From assembly GCA_009926135.1 (NCBI GenBank), contig RFPL01000003.1, forward strand, positions 62,001 through 126,000: a stretch of DNA of 64,000 nucleotides, read 5' to 3'. Below the pieces are notes generated by a model. It made no database searches. It was not told the origin of the DNA and saw only the letters and a list, made by a program, of their open reading frames with translations. The position numbers and the translations under genes were made by a program. Below are positions 1-8,452 of this stretch, one piece after another. Source of the stretch: Sphingomonadaceae bacterium (GTDB lineage: Bacteria; Pseudomonadota; Alphaproteobacteria; Sphingomonadales; Sphingomonadaceae). Within the stretch, counting starts at the first letter, position 1. Each line of letters opens with the position of its first letter.

Positions 1-606
1 GAAGCCTTGCGCCAGCAACTGACCGGGATCGCCGCGCACGACCTGCGGCGGATCGACCGACTGGTCACGGAAATTGCTGAGGCCGGACGGATCGATGCCG
101 AGCTGTCACGGACGCGGTTCCTGCCCGTCGACATGTTGGCCCTTGCGCAGTCGCTGGTCGCTGCCCGCGCTGAACGCGGCACCCATGCCGGCTGCCGGAT
201 CGAGGTGAGTCCGCTAGGCCCCGGACCTTGGGAAGTGCCCGGCGATGCGGCTCGGCTCGAGCGCGTGCTCGAAAACCTGCTCGACAACGCGGTGTCCTTC
301 TCTCCCCCTGGCGGGACAGTGGCTGTGACCCTGGAACGACAGGGCGATCTGCTGGAGCTCGCAGTTAGCGACGAGGGCCCGGGCATTCCGACCGAAGCGC
401 GCGAGAAGGTGTTCGAGCGCTTCCATTCCCTGCGCCCGCAAAGCGAGGATTTTGGCAGCCATTCAGGCCTGGGCCTGGCCATCGCCCGGACGATCGCCGA
501 AGCGCACGACGGATCGCTGATCGCGCAGGACCGGCCCGGCGGCGGACATGGTGCCTGCCTGGTGCTGCACCTGCCGCTGCCCGAAGTAGCCGAGGATGCC
601 GAATGA
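1..606 (+). CDS. chvG: Sensor histidine kinase, C-terminal part (ChvG-like), truncated by window edge
   Basis: The reading frame is open from the first base, so only the last 201 residues are here. They contain the end of the dimerisation helix (RLVTEIAEAGRIDAEL) and a complete HATPase domain: N box (ENLLDNA), G1 box (DEGPGIP) and G2 box (SGLGLAIA). The phosphorylated His box lies upstream of the window. In alphaproteobacteria the ChvG/ChvI acid and envelope stress sensor gene is usually followed by hprK, as seen here, where the stop overlaps the next start by 4 bases. The HATPase call is certain; ChvG rests on context. Confidence 0.8.
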   Translation, partial: EALRQQLTGIAAHDLRRIDRLVTEIAEAGRIDAELSRTRFLPVDMLALAQSLVAARAERGTHAGCRIEVSPLGPGPWEVPGDAARLERVLENLLDNAVSFSPPGGTVAVTLERQGDLLELAVSDEGPGIPTEAREKVFERFHSLRPQSEDFGSHSGLGLAIARTIAEAHDGSLIAQDRPGGGHGACLVLHLPLPEVAEDAE

Positions 607-1058
607 GCCGGCTGATCCAGGCCAACTGCGTCGCCGTTGGCGGCCGGGGCGTGTTGATCCAGGGGCCACCGGGATCGGGCAAGTCAAGCCTGGCCCTCGC
701 GCTGATCGACCGGGGCGCCATGCTGGTCGGCGATGATGGCGTGCGGGTCGAGGCGCAGGGCGCGGTGTTGCGCGCCTTTCCACCCCCGCAAATCGCGGGC
801 CTGATCGAAGTCCGCAATGTCGGGCTGCTGACCCGCCCGGTCACCAGTTTCGTGCCGCTGGCACTGGCGTTGCGACTCGATCCCGCAGCACCGCGCCTGC
901 CGGATCAGCCGGAAGTGCAGACAATCGAGGGGATCGACCTGCCGTGCCTCGCGCTCTGGCCCGACAGCCCGGTCCTCGCCCTGCGGGCAGAGGTTGCTCT
1001 GGAACGCTGGGGGCTTTCATTTAGCGATGAGCAGGCCCACATTGGGCTGCGATCATGA
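603..1058 (+). CDS. hprK: HPr kinase/phosphorylase, short alphaproteobacterial form
   Basis: This 151-aa protein has a P-loop GPPGSGKSS at residues 21-29 followed by GDDGVRV (43-49) and EVRNVG, the core of the HprK catalytic domain. It lacks the N-terminal domain of Firmicute HprK (about 310 aa), which is normal for the short form found in alphaproteobacteria. It should phosphorylate and dephosphorylate the regulatory serine of HPr, encoded 1.4 kb downstream. It overlaps the kinase gene upstream and rapZ downstream by 4 bases each, so translation is probably coupled. Confidence 0.9.
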   Translation: MSRLIQANCVAVGGRGVLIQGPPGSGKSSLALALIDRGAMLVGDDGVRVEAQGAVLRAFPPPQIAGLIEVRNVGLLTRPVTSFVPLALALRLDPAAPRLPDQPEVQTIEGIDLPCLALWPDSPVLALRAEVALERWGLSFSDEQAHIGLRS

Positions 1059-1975
1059 GTGCAATCGATTCCGCCCCACCGCGGCAACGCGTTCTCCTCG
1101 TCACCGGCCTGCTTGGCGCGGGCAAGACGACCGTGCTCAAGGTGCTGGAAGACCTTGGCTGGGAAACGATCGACAATTTTCCGATCCGCCTGCTCGACCG
1201 GCTGATCGACAGTCCCGATGCCCCGCGCAGCGAACTTCGTCCGCCGCTGGCGATCGGTTTCGATGCCCGCACGCGCGGTTTTGATCCGAACAAGGTGATC
1301 GAGCGCGTGAAGAAGCTGGTCCAGCGTCCGGACCTTGAGCTGACCACGCTGTTCCTCGATTGCGGGGGGGCCGAACTGGAGCGGCGCTATAACGAGACCC
1401 GTCGCCGCCACCCGATGGCCCAGGACCTGCCGGTAACCACCGGCATCGCTTCGGAGCGCGAACTGCTTGAGCCGCTGAGGCGCTGGGCCGACCTGGTGAT
1501 CTCAACCACCGAGTTCACCAGCAACGATCTGCAGCAGGCCGTGCGCGAACGCTTTTTGGACGAAGCACCCCAGCCCACGACGGTGACCGTCACCAGCTTC
1601 GGCTTTTCGCGAGGTATGCCGCCGATTGCCGATCTGGTGTTCGACATGCGCTTCCTCGACAATCCACATTGGGATCCGGAGCTGCGTCCCCTGACCGGTC
1701 GGGACGCCCAGGTCGGCGCACATATCGCGCGCGATCCAGCCTGGGAGGATGCCTTCGGCCGAATCCGCGACCTCGTGCTGATGCTGCTCCCGCGCTATGC
1801 CGCGCAGGGCAAGGCCTATGTCAACATTGCCTTTGGCTGCACGGGCGGAAGGCACCGTTCGGTCTATTCGGCAGAACAGCTGGCCAAAGCGCTGGATGAA
1901 GCAGGCTTCAGCCCCACGGTAATCCACCGCAACCTGGGCTCGCGCGCGGCCGACCTGGTCGAAGGAAAGCATTGA
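1055..1975 (+). CDS. rapZ: RNase adapter protein RapZ (YvcJ family, nucleotide-binding)
   Basis: The 306-aa protein has Walker A GLLGAGKT (residues 18-25) and the C-terminal signature GCTGGRHRS (from residue 261) typical of RapZ/YvcJ. In E. coli RapZ binds the sRNA GlmZ and presents it to RNase E to control glucosamine-6-phosphate synthase; in alphaproteobacteria the partner RNA is not evident from sequence. It sits between hprK and the PTS genes, as ptsN-rapZ-npr does in enterobacteria, which supports a link between nitrogen-type PTS signalling and RapZ. The length is normal for the family. Confidence 0.95.
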   Translation: MSAIDSAPPRQRVLLVTGLLGAGKTTVLKVLEDLGWETIDNFPIRLLDRLIDSPDAPRSELRPPLAIGFDARTRGFDPNKVIERVKKLVQRPDLELTTLFLDCGGAELERRYNETRRRHPMAQDLPVTTGIASERELLEPLRRWADLVISTTEFTSNDLQQAVRERFLDEAPQPTTVTVTSFGFSRGMPPIADLVFDMRFLDNPHWDPELRPLTGRDAQVGAHIARDPAWEDAFGRIRDLVLMLLPRYAAQGKAYVNIAFGCTGGRHRSVYSAEQLAKALDEAGFSPTVIHRNLGSRAADLVEGKH

Positions 1976-2057
1976 CCATGGCATCGTTCGGCGTCATGGC
2001 CCTGCGCCACTTTCCGGCGGAATTCGCCGGCGTGGCAGTTCGGAGCATCCCCCTCGC

Positions 2058-2462
2058 ATGATCGGCCTGATCCTGGTTACCCACGGCAAGCTTGCCGAGG
2101 AATTTGTCCACGCCATGCAGCATGTCGTTGGCCGCCAGGAAGCGGTCGCCACGGTCTGCATCGGCCCGAATGACGACATGGAGGCCCGCCGGCGCGAGAT
2201 CGCCGACGCGGTGAAGGCCGTCGACGGCGGTAACGGCGTGATCATCCTGACCGACCTGTTCGGCGGCACGCCCTCCAACCTTGCGATTTCGCTGATGGAA
2301 GCGGGCAAGGTCGAAGTCATTGCCGGGATCAACCTGCCGATGCTGATCCGGCTCGCAAAGGCGCGGACCTGCATGACCCTGGCCAAGGCGACCGAGGCGG
2401 CGCGCGATGCTGGTCGCAATTACATCACGATCGCGTCGGAGTTTCTTGGTCAGGACGCGTGA
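2058..2462 (+). CDS. PTS EIIA component, mannose/fructose type (regulatory)
   Basis: This 134-aa protein begins IGLILVTHG, placing the phospho-accepting histidine at residue 9 as in EIIA-Man domains. LTDLFGGTPSNLA is also characteristic. No IIB, IIC or IID transporter component is nearby, so it is likely a regulatory phosphate acceptor rather than a sugar transporter part. It follows rapZ after an 82-bp spacer and precedes HPr by 30 bp. No strong Shine-Dalgarno is visible before the ATG. Confidence 0.9.
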   Translation: MIGLILVTHGKLAEEFVHAMQHVVGRQEAVATVCIGPNDDMEARRREIADAVKAVDGGNGVIILTDLFGGTPSNLAISLMEAGKVEVIAGINLPMLIRLAKARTCMTLAKATEAARDAGRNYITIASEFLGQDA

Positions 2463-2492
2463 CGAACAGCTTCGGGGTGGGGAAAGTCGAAT

Positions 2493-2771
2493 ATGTCTGA
2501 GGCGCGCGAAACCGTCGAAATCGTCAACAACCGCGGTCTGCACGCGCGCGCCAGCGCCAAGTTCGTCAATGCCGTCGCCCAGCTCTGCAATGGCCTGGCA
2601 GTACGGGTTGAAAAGGACGGCAACGAGGCGGCCGGCGGATCGATCCTGGGACTGATGATGCTGGGCGCGGCCAAGGGCGACAGCGTTGAGATCATCGTTA
2701 CCGGCGACGGGTGCGAACCGGCCTTGCTCAAGCTGGTCGGGCTGGTCAAGGACGGGTTCGGCGAGGATTGA
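2493..2771 (+). CDS. Phosphocarrier protein HPr (NPr-like)
   Basis: The 92-aa protein carries the active-site motif NRGLHARAS with His17, the residue phosphorylated by enzyme I, and GGSILGLM with Ser50, the expected target of HprK. Both sites are therefore intact. It would pass phosphate to the EIIA encoded just upstream. A GGGGAA ribosome-binding site lies 7 bases before the ATG. Enzyme I (ptsP) is not in the window. The next gene probably starts 4 bases after this stop. Confidence 0.93.
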   Translation: MSEARETVEIVNNRGLHARASAKFVNAVAQLCNGLAVRVEKDGNEAAGGSILGLMMLGAAKGDSVEIIVTGDGCEPALLKLVGLVKDGFGED

Positions 2772-2775
2772 GCGC

Positions 2776-3579
2776 TTGAACCGCCGCCAGATCACCGGAT
2801 TTTCCAACCCCACAGTCAAGGCGCTGCGGGCGCTCAGGGACAAAAAGCATCGCAAGGCATCAGGCCAGTTTCTGGCCGAGGGCCTGCGGTTGCTGACCGA
2901 CGCGCGCGAAAGCGGGCACCTGCCGCAAGTGCTGGTCATGGCCGAGGGGCGTGATCCGCATCCACTGCTGGCGACACTGGAAGCCGATGTTGCCACCGCT
3001 GACGGTGAGGTGATCGAGACGAGCGCAGACATCCTCAGCAAGATCACCGGCAAGGACAATCCGCAGGCGGTTTGCGGCGTTTTTGCCGAATTCGACACCA
3101 GCCTTGCGGCGCTCGACCGCTCAGGCGCCAAGCTCTGGCTGGTCGCCCAGGCGCTGCGTGATCCCGGCAACCTTGGCACCATGCTGCGTACCGGTGATGC
3201 GGTTGGCGCGGGCGGACTGATCCTGATCGACGACTGCGCCGATCCCTTTTCGGCCGAGGCCGTGCGCGCCAGCATGGGCGCGGTCTTTACGCAAAAGATT
3301 GCCCAGGCGCGGTGGGAAGAGTTCCTGCCGTGGCTGCGCAGCGGACCCGGACAACTTGTCGCCGCCAGCTTGCGCGATGCCGTGCCCTATCGCGGCGCAC
3401 CCTATGCTGCGCCCTGTTTTATCATGGTCGGCAACGAGAGCCGCGGGCTACCCGAGGACTATGAACTGGCCTGCGACCTGCGTGTGACCATGCCGATGAA
3501 GGGCCGCGCTGACAGCCTGAACGCCGCCGTCGCCGGGGCGGTACTGGCCTATGAAGTGCTGGATGCGCTGGGCGGGTAG
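2776..3579 (+). CDS. SpoU/TrmH family RNA 2'-O-methyltransferase
   Basis: From a TTG start at 2776 the product is 267 aa. An N-terminal substrate-binding segment (FLAEGLRLL, about 30-40) precedes the SPOUT catalytic domain, recognised by LRDPGNLGTMLRT, MVGNESRGLP and MKGRADSLNAAVA, the three knot motifs that bind AdoMet. It likely methylates a ribose in 23S rRNA or tRNA; the exact target cannot be read from sequence. The frame continues upstream inside HPr, but homology begins at about 2776, so I prefer that start. Confidence 0.88.
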   Translation: MNRRQITGFSNPTVKALRALRDKKHRKASGQFLAEGLRLLTDARESGHLPQVLVMAEGRDPHPLLATLEADVATADGEVIETSADILSKITGKDNPQAVCGVFAEFDTSLAALDRSGAKLWLVAQALRDPGNLGTMLRTGDAVGAGGLILIDDCADPFSAEAVRASMGAVFTQKIAQARWEEFLPWLRSGPGQLVAASLRDAVPYRGAPYAAPCFIMVGNESRGLPEDYELACDLRVTMPMKGRADSLNAAVAGAVLAYEVLDALGG

Positions 3580-3625
3580 AACACGTTCAGCGGGCGATCA
3601 GACGGCAAGCGCGATAGGCTAAGTC

Positions 3626-4039
3626 ATGATCCGCCAAGCCTTTCTCGCCGCCCTGTCCCTCCTCGCCGCCTGCGCCACGCCTCAGCATGGCGGCAGAACT
3701 GAGCCTGCAGCCGATCCAAACCGGCCGCTTACCACTTGGACTTTCGTGTCGATCGACCGCCAGAAACCGGTGTCCAACAACGCCGAACTGCGGATTTTTG
3801 AGAAGCGCATTGCAGCGAACGTTGGCTGCAATGGTCTTGGCGGCGATCTCGAACTGAACAATGGGCAGATGAAGATCGGCCCGGTCATTTCGACTCAGAT
3901 GTACTGCGAAGGTCTCATGGAGCAGGAGCGCGCCGTCGCCGAACTGCTAGGCGCATCGCCGGCCTTCTTCATCGAAAACGGCCGCATGGGCATCCGCTCG
4001 GACACCCATGTCGCGGAACTGGTGCGAAAGTCTGATTAG
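3626..4039 (+). CDS. META-domain lipoprotein
   Basis: The 137-aa product has a short signal peptide ending in a lipobox LAAC (Cys16), so it should be lipid-anchored, with Ala at +2 favouring the outer membrane. The remainder resembles META/HslJ domains: a TTWTFVSID start, a conserved NVGCNGLGG segment and a second Cys in MYCEGLM. The function of META domains is poorly defined (heat-shock and novobiocin-resistance links in HslJ). Its stop codon overlaps the convergent rmuC stop. Confidence 0.8.
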   Translation: MIRQAFLAALSLLAACATPQHGGRTEPAADPNRPLTTWTFVSIDRQKPVSNNAELRIFEKRIAANVGCNGLGGDLELNNGQMKIGPVISTQMYCEGLMEQERAVAELLGASPAFFIENGRMGIRSDTHVAELVRKSD

Positions 4040-5382
4040 TCTTCCGCTGCCGCTGCGATAGCGGGTGCCTCAGCGCCGCTGTAGCGCGATGCCGCCTCGA
4101 TCAGTGGCACGTCCTCAATCTCACGCTTGCCGATCTCGATCCCCTTGTCGCGCAGGCGGCGGCCAGACGACAGCACGTTGCGTTCAAAGCTGCCGACGAA
4201 ATCGTTATACTTACGCACCGCGCGTTCCAGCCCCGCGCCCATCCCCTTGAGGTGATCGGCGGCCACGGCAAGCCGGTCATACAACTCTGCCCCGGCCTTA
4301 CCGATTTCGACCGCTTCGCGTGCAAGCTGGTCCTGCTTCCAGACCATTGCCACGGTCCGTGCAATCGCAACCAGGTTGGTAGGTGTCGCGAGCAGAACCT
4401 TGTTATGGAAAGCAAAGTCCCACAGTTCCGGATCGTGTTCCAGCGCCGCTGCGACAAAGTGTTCGCCGGGCACGAACATCACCACATAGTCCGGAGCGTC
4501 GTCGAACTGGTTCTGATACGCCTTGGCGCCCAGCGTTGCGACGTGGTTGCGCATCGATCGGGCGTGCATGTCGAGGTGGCGCTTGCGTTCGGCATCGTCG
4601 TTAGCCTCGAACGCCGCCTGGTAGGCGTTGAGCGAGACCTTGGCATCGATCACCAGCTTCTTCTGGCCAGGCACGTGGACAATGGCGTCGGGCCGCAGCC
4701 GCCCGTCTTCGGTCTCCAGTGAATGCTCCAGGTTGAAATCGGTGTGTTCGGACAGACCGCACTGCTCCAGCACGTTCTGCAAGGCCCGCTCACCCCAACG
4801 GCCGCGGGCTTTCGGCGCATTGGTCAGCGAATTGCCAAGCCGCGCGGCCTCTGCCCGCACCTGCTCCTGCCCCTCACGCAGCGACTGGATCAGGCCAGTC
4901 AGCTGACCGAACGCATCGACGCGCTGCTGTTCCAGCGTCTGAACCTGCTGCTCATAACTCTTGAGCCGTTCATCGACCGGTGCGAGCAGTGCCTTCAGCC
5001 GTTCAGCGCTCTTTTCCTCGGACTGGGTCAGCCGCTCCTGCGCGCGATTGAGCAAGGTTTCCTGCGCCTGGGCCAGGATTTTCGACCCGGCGTTCTCGAA
5101 CTCCTTCTTGAGCGATTCCTGCGCGGCCACCAGGCCGGCCTTCTGCTCTTCGAAATTCGCCGCATTGGCCTTGAGCGTCGCGTTCTCGATCGAAGCGTCG
5201 CCCAGTTCCTTCACGGCCTGGCGGAAGCGGGCATCCAGCTCCTTCGCCTCAGCCTCTTGCACGCCCAGCCGTTGCCGCAGCTCCGCCACCGGGCGGGCCC
5301 CGAAAAACCAGCCGAGGCCGGTGCCCAAGGCAAGGCCGAAAATGAGTACGACAATGAGGGTCAGCGTAGAATCCATGCTCAT
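4036..5382 (-). CDS. rmuC: DNA recombination protein RmuC
   Basis: The 448-aa protein opens with one membrane helix (LTLIVVLIFGLALGTGLGWF, about 6-25), then a long coiled coil (about 35-190, rich in E, A, Q and L), then the RmuC nuclease-like domain with GRWGERALQNVLE, PDAIVHVPG and LVIDAKVSL. The D...DAK arrangement resembles a PD-(D/E)XK fold. RmuC limits inversions at short repeats and has been linked to phage defence in some bacteria. It is transcribed alone, convergent with the lipoprotein gene, with peptide deformylase 35 bp upstream. Confidence 0.95.
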   Translation of the reverse strand: MSMDSTLTLIVVLIFGLALGTGLGWFFGARPVAELRQRLGVQEAEAKELDARFRQAVKELGDASIENATLKANAANFEEQKAGLVAAQESLKKEFENAGSKILAQAQETLLNRAQERLTQSEEKSAERLKALLAPVDERLKSYEQQVQTLEQQRVDAFGQLTGLIQSLREGQEQVRAEAARLGNSLTNAPKARGRWGERALQNVLEQCGLSEHTDFNLEHSLETEDGRLRPDAIVHVPGQKKLVIDAKVSLNAYQAAFEANDDAERKRHLDMHARSMRNHVATLGAKAYQNQFDDAPDYVVMFVPGEHFVAAALEHDPELWDFAFHNKVLLATPTNLVAIARTVAMVWKQDQLAREAVEIGKAGAELYDRLAVAADHLKGMGAGLERAVRKYNDFVGSFERNVLSSGRRLRDKGIEIGKREIEDVPLIEAASRYSGAEAPAIAAAAED

Positions 5383-5417
5383 ACGCTAACCGGAACGGAG
5401 CGGGAACGCCAGCCCTA

Positions 5418-5987
5418 TCAGGCAGTCTTGCGCAGCTTATCCAGCTTCTTCAGCGCCATCTGCCGCTTAAGCCGGCTGAGATGATCAATGAACAGGATCC
5501 CTTCAAGGTGGTCCATCTCGTGCTGCAGGCAGGTGGCCAGCAGGCCATCCATCTCTTCCTCGTGGACCTTGCCGTCAAGGTCCTGCCAGCGGGCGCGAAT
5601 CCGGGCCGGGCGTTCGACGTCGGCGTAGATTTCCGGCACCGAAAGACAGCCTTCGGAATAGACCGAGAAGTCATCCGACGGATCCAGAATTTCGGGGTTG
5701 ATGAATACCCGCGGCTCTCTCTTGAGGGGCTGATGGCTGTGGGCGTGGCCGCCGTGCGCAGTGCAGACTTCCGGCTCTGCATCCGGGTCTTCCGGCTGCA
5801 GATCAATCACCAGCACCCGCTGCGGCACGCCAACCTGGATCGCTGCAAGGCCGATGCCGGGAGCATCGTACATAGTCTCGAACATGTCGGCGACGAGCGT
5901 CTTGAGCTCGTCATCGAACTTGGTGACGGGTTCGGAGATCACCTTCAGACGGGGATCGGGAACTTCGATGATTTCGCGGATAGCCAT
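5418..5987 (-). CDS. def: Peptide deformylase
   Basis: The 189-aa enzyme has all three deformylase motifs: GIGLAAIQVG, EGCLSVPE (metal-ligand Cys) and QHEMDHLEG (two His ligands and the catalytic Glu). It removes the formyl group from nascent N-terminal methionine. A His-rich insertion (AHGGHAHSHQ) lies between motifs 1 and 2, longer than in E. coli Def. I chose ATG at 5987 over an in-frame TTG nine bases upstream. The formyltransferase fmt lies about 0.8 kb away, in the opposite direction. Confidence 0.96.
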   Translation of the reverse strand: MAIREIIEVPDPRLKVISEPVTKFDDELKTLVADMFETMYDAPGIGLAAIQVGVPQRVLVIDLQPEDPDAEPEVCTAHGGHAHSHQPLKREPRVFINPEILDPSDDFSVYSEGCLSVPEIYADVERPARIRARWQDLDGKVHEEEMDGLLATCLQHEMDHLEGILFIDHLSRLKRQMALKKLDKLRKTA

Positions 5988-6049
5988 ATCGGCCAAATAG
6001 GCAGCAAAGCGCCAGATCGCAAGGCAGCTGCGGCGATCAGTCTGATCGA

Positions 6050-6646
6050 CTAGCTCATTGGTCGCCGCGCGCGCAGCGCCTGGGCCAGGGTGCCCTCATC
6101 CAGATAGTCGAGTTCGCCGCCAACCGGCAGGCCGTGGGCGAGCTGGGTAATCCGCACCGGGAAGCCTTCCAATCGCTCTGCAATGTAGTGCGCCGTGGTT
6201 TGCCCTTCGAGCGTGGCGTTCATAGCCAGGACGACCTCGTCGATCCCGCCTGCGGAGACGCGCTGGATCAGGGCGGCAATGGTCAGGTCTTCCGGGCGTA
6301 TGCCTTCCAGCGCCGAGAGCCGGCCGCCCAGCACGTGGTAGCGCCCGGTAAACAGCCGTGCGCGGTCCAGCGCCCACAGGTCGGCAACGTCCTCCACCAC
6401 GCACAGCGCGCGCTGGTCGCGGCGCGGATCGGCGCAGATGCTGCAAGGATTGGTCGTATCGACATTACCGCAAGCCTCGCACTCGACCAGCCGTTCCGAT
6501 ACGCCTTCGAGCGCGCTGAGGAGCTGCACCAATGCGGTTTCGCGCCGCTTGATCAGCCACAGCACGGCGCGCCTAGCCGAGCGCGGCCCCAGCCCCGGCA
6601 GGCGCGACAGGGCCTGAGTTAGTGTCTCGATCTCTTGCGATGCCAT
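6050..6646 (-). CDS. recR: Recombination protein RecR
   Basis: The 198-aa protein shows an N-terminal helix-hairpin-helix ([12 protein letters not shown]), a four-Cys zinc finger ([16 protein letters not shown]), and a Toprim domain ([12 protein letters not shown] to [10 protein letters not shown]). RecR works with RecO and RecF to load RecA at gaps. It begins at ATG with GGGAGAAG just upstream. It is divergent from fmt across a 110-bp spacer almost filled by a large inverted repeat. The usual partner dnaX/YbaB is not adjacent. Confidence 0.97.
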   Translation of the reverse strand: MASQEIETLTQALSRLPGLGPRSARRAVLWLIKRRETALVQLLSALEGVSERLVECEACGNVDTTNPCSICADPRRDQRALCVVEDVADLWALDRARLFTGRYHVLGGRLSALEGIRPEDLTIAALIQRVSAGGIDEVVLAMNATLEGQTTAHYIAERLEGFPVRITQLAHGLPVGGELDYLDEGTLAQALRARRPMS

Positions 6647-6658
6647 TCTTCTCCCATA

Positions 6659-6747
6659 CCGCTCAGGCTGAGCTTGTCGAAGCCCCGTCCTTTTCTTTTC
6701 CGCCGCCGAAAGTAAGGACGGTCCTTCGACAAGCTCAGGACGAGCGG
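6659..6747. repeat. 89-bp imperfect inverted repeat filling the recR-fmt spacer
   Basis: The arms at 6659-6690 and 6716-6747 are 32 nt each and complementary apart from about five positions; the core CTGAGCTTGTCGAAG is perfect. The loop (6691-6715) is pyrimidine-rich, then purine-rich. This core resembles a dispersed repeat common between genes in sphingomonad genomes. Its ends reach the Shine-Dalgarno of fmt (GGGAG, 6746-6750). It may act as a REP-like element or as a structured leader for either divergent gene. Confidence 0.85.
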
Positions 6748-6756
6748 GAGTAGGTT

Positions 6757-7665
6757 GTGCGCATCATCTTCATGGGTACCCCGGACTTTGCCGTACCGGC
6801 GCTGGAAGCGCTGGTTGCGGCGGGGCATGAGGTTGTCGCCGCCTATACCCAGCCGCCCCGCCCCGGCGGACGGCGTGGCAAGGAACTGACCCCAACTCCG
6901 GTGCACCGCAAGGCCGAGGAACTGGGGATCGCAGTGCGCCATCCGGCCTCGCTCAAGGGCGCGGAGGAACAGGCGGCCTTTGCCGCTCTCGATGCCGACA
7001 TTGCCGTGGTTGCGGCCTATGGCCTGATCTTGCCGCAGGCCGTCCTGGACGCGCCGAAGCATGGCTGCCTCAACCTCCACGGTTCGATTCTGCCGCGCTG
7101 GCGCGGGGCGGCACCGATCCAGCGGGCGATATTGGCCGGCGATGTCGAAACCGGGGTGGACATCATGCGGATGGAGGCCGGGCTTGATACTGGCCCGGTG
7201 CTGCTCGAAGGGCGTAAACCAATCGATCGCAAGACTGCCGGGCAGCTGACCGAGGAGCTGGCGCAGATCGGTGCACGACTGATCGTGGAGGTGCTGGCAC
7301 ACCTTTCCGCCTATCCGGAACAGCCCCAGCCGGACGATGGCGTGACCTATGCCAAGAAGATCGACAAGGCCGAGACCCGGCTCGACTTCTCCCAGGACGC
7401 CGCACAGGTCGAACGCCAGATCCGTGCCTTTGCTCCAGCGCCGGGTGCATGGCTCGAATACCAGGGCGAACGTTGCAAGGTGCTCGCGGCCGACATTACT
7501 GATGGGAGCGGGGCACCAGGCGAGGTGCTGGATGATCAGCTGAGCATCGCTTGCGCCACAGGCGCAATCCGCCCGACGCTGGTCCAGCGGGCTGGCCGGC
7601 CAGTGATGGCGACGGCCGACCTGTTGCGCGGCTGGGCGATTGCCGCAGGGACCACGCTAGCTTGA
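6757..7665 (+). CDS. fmt: Methionyl-tRNA formyltransferase
   Basis: The 302-aa enzyme begins [12 protein letters not shown] and contains the catalytic segment [19 protein letters not shown] with the Asn and His that use 10-formyl-THF, followed by the Asp of METGVDIM-type sequence (here [11 protein letters not shown]). It formylates initiator Met-tRNA. The start is GTG at 6757 with GGGAG 6 bases upstream. Its TGA overlaps the TTG start of truA, so the two are probably coupled. The start lies just outside the large inverted repeat. Confidence 0.97.
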   Translation: MRIIFMGTPDFAVPALEALVAAGHEVVAAYTQPPRPGGRRGKELTPTPVHRKAEELGIAVRHPASLKGAEEQAAFAALDADIAVVAAYGLILPQAVLDAPKHGCLNLHGSILPRWRGAAPIQRAILAGDVETGVDIMRMEAGLDTGPVLLEGRKPIDRKTAGQLTEELAQIGARLIVEVLAHLSAYPEQPQPDDGVTYAKKIDKAETRLDFSQDAAQVERQIRAFAPAPGAWLEYQGERCKVLAADITDGSGAPGEVLDDQLSIACATGAIRPTLVQRAGRPVMATADLLRGWAIAAGTTLA

Positions 7666-8408
7666 CCCGCTTCGCCCTCACCCTCGAGTTTGATGGCACA
7701 CCGTTCTTCGGCTTGCAGCGGCAGGCCCATGGGCCTTCGGTGCAGCAGGCGGTGGAAGAGGCTGTGCACGCAACGACGGGCGAGACGGTCACCCTGCACG
7801 CCGCCGGACGCACAGACGCAGGCGTTCACGCGCTTGGAATGCGCGCTCATGTCGAGGTGGCGAAGGACATTGATGCCTTCCGGCTGATGGAAGCGGTCAA
7901 CCACCACCTTCGCCCCGCGCCGATCGCCGTCCTGGCCTGCGAGGCCGTGCCCGACGACTGGCATGCCCGCTTTTCCTGTATTGGCCGCGAGTACCTTTAC
8001 CGGATCGCCAACCGCCGCGCACCCTTGACGCTTGACCGCGACCGCGCCTGGCAAGTGGCCCAGCCGCTTGATGCCGAGGCGATGCACCGCGCAGCGCAGG
8101 CGCTGGTCGGGCAGCATGACTTTACCACCTTCCGCTCGGTCCACTGCCAGGCGCAGAGCCCGGAAAAGACGCTCGACCTGCTGAGCGTGGCGCGGGCGGG
8201 CGAGGAAGTGCACATCCGCGCCGCCGCGCGCTCTTTCCTGCATCACCAGGTCCGCTCGATGGTCGGCTGCCTCGCCCTGGTCGGCATGGGCCGCTGGCGC
8301 GAGGAGCAGGTTGGCGAGGCACTGGCCGCGCGCGATCGCTCGGCATTGGGCCTGAATGCGCCGAGCGAAGGACTCTATTTCGTCCGCGCGCTTTACCCGG
8401 GCGAATGA
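7662..8408 (+). CDS. truA: tRNA pseudouridine(38-40) synthase
   Basis: From TTG at 7662, overlapping the fmt stop, the product is 248 aa, a normal TruA length. The catalytic Asp is D52 in GRTDAGVHA; the segments [12 protein letters not shown] and [11 protein letters not shown] are also typical. It isomerises uridines 38-40 in the tRNA anticodon stem. The reading frame is open about 110 bases further upstream inside fmt, but that part has no family similarity, so the TTG start is preferred. Confidence 0.95.
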   Translation: MTRFALTLEFDGTPFFGLQRQAHGPSVQQAVEEAVHATTGETVTLHAAGRTDAGVHALGMRAHVEVAKDIDAFRLMEAVNHHLRPAPIAVLACEAVPDDWHARFSCIGREYLYRIANRRAPLTLDRDRAWQVAQPLDAEAMHRAAQALVGQHDFTTFRSVHCQAQSPEKTLDLLSVARAGEEVHIRAAARSFLHHQVRSMVGCLALVGMGRWREEQVGEALAARDRSALGLNAPSEGLYFVRALYPGE

Positions 8409-8452
8409 GGCACTAGGTTGCAATCCGAAACCAAGGATTCGGGAGACAACCA

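Noticed and set aside
1908..3275. 455-codon minus-strand frame over rapZ, EIIA, HPr and the methyltransferase
   Set aside because: It covers four recognised genes on the other strand and matches nothing.
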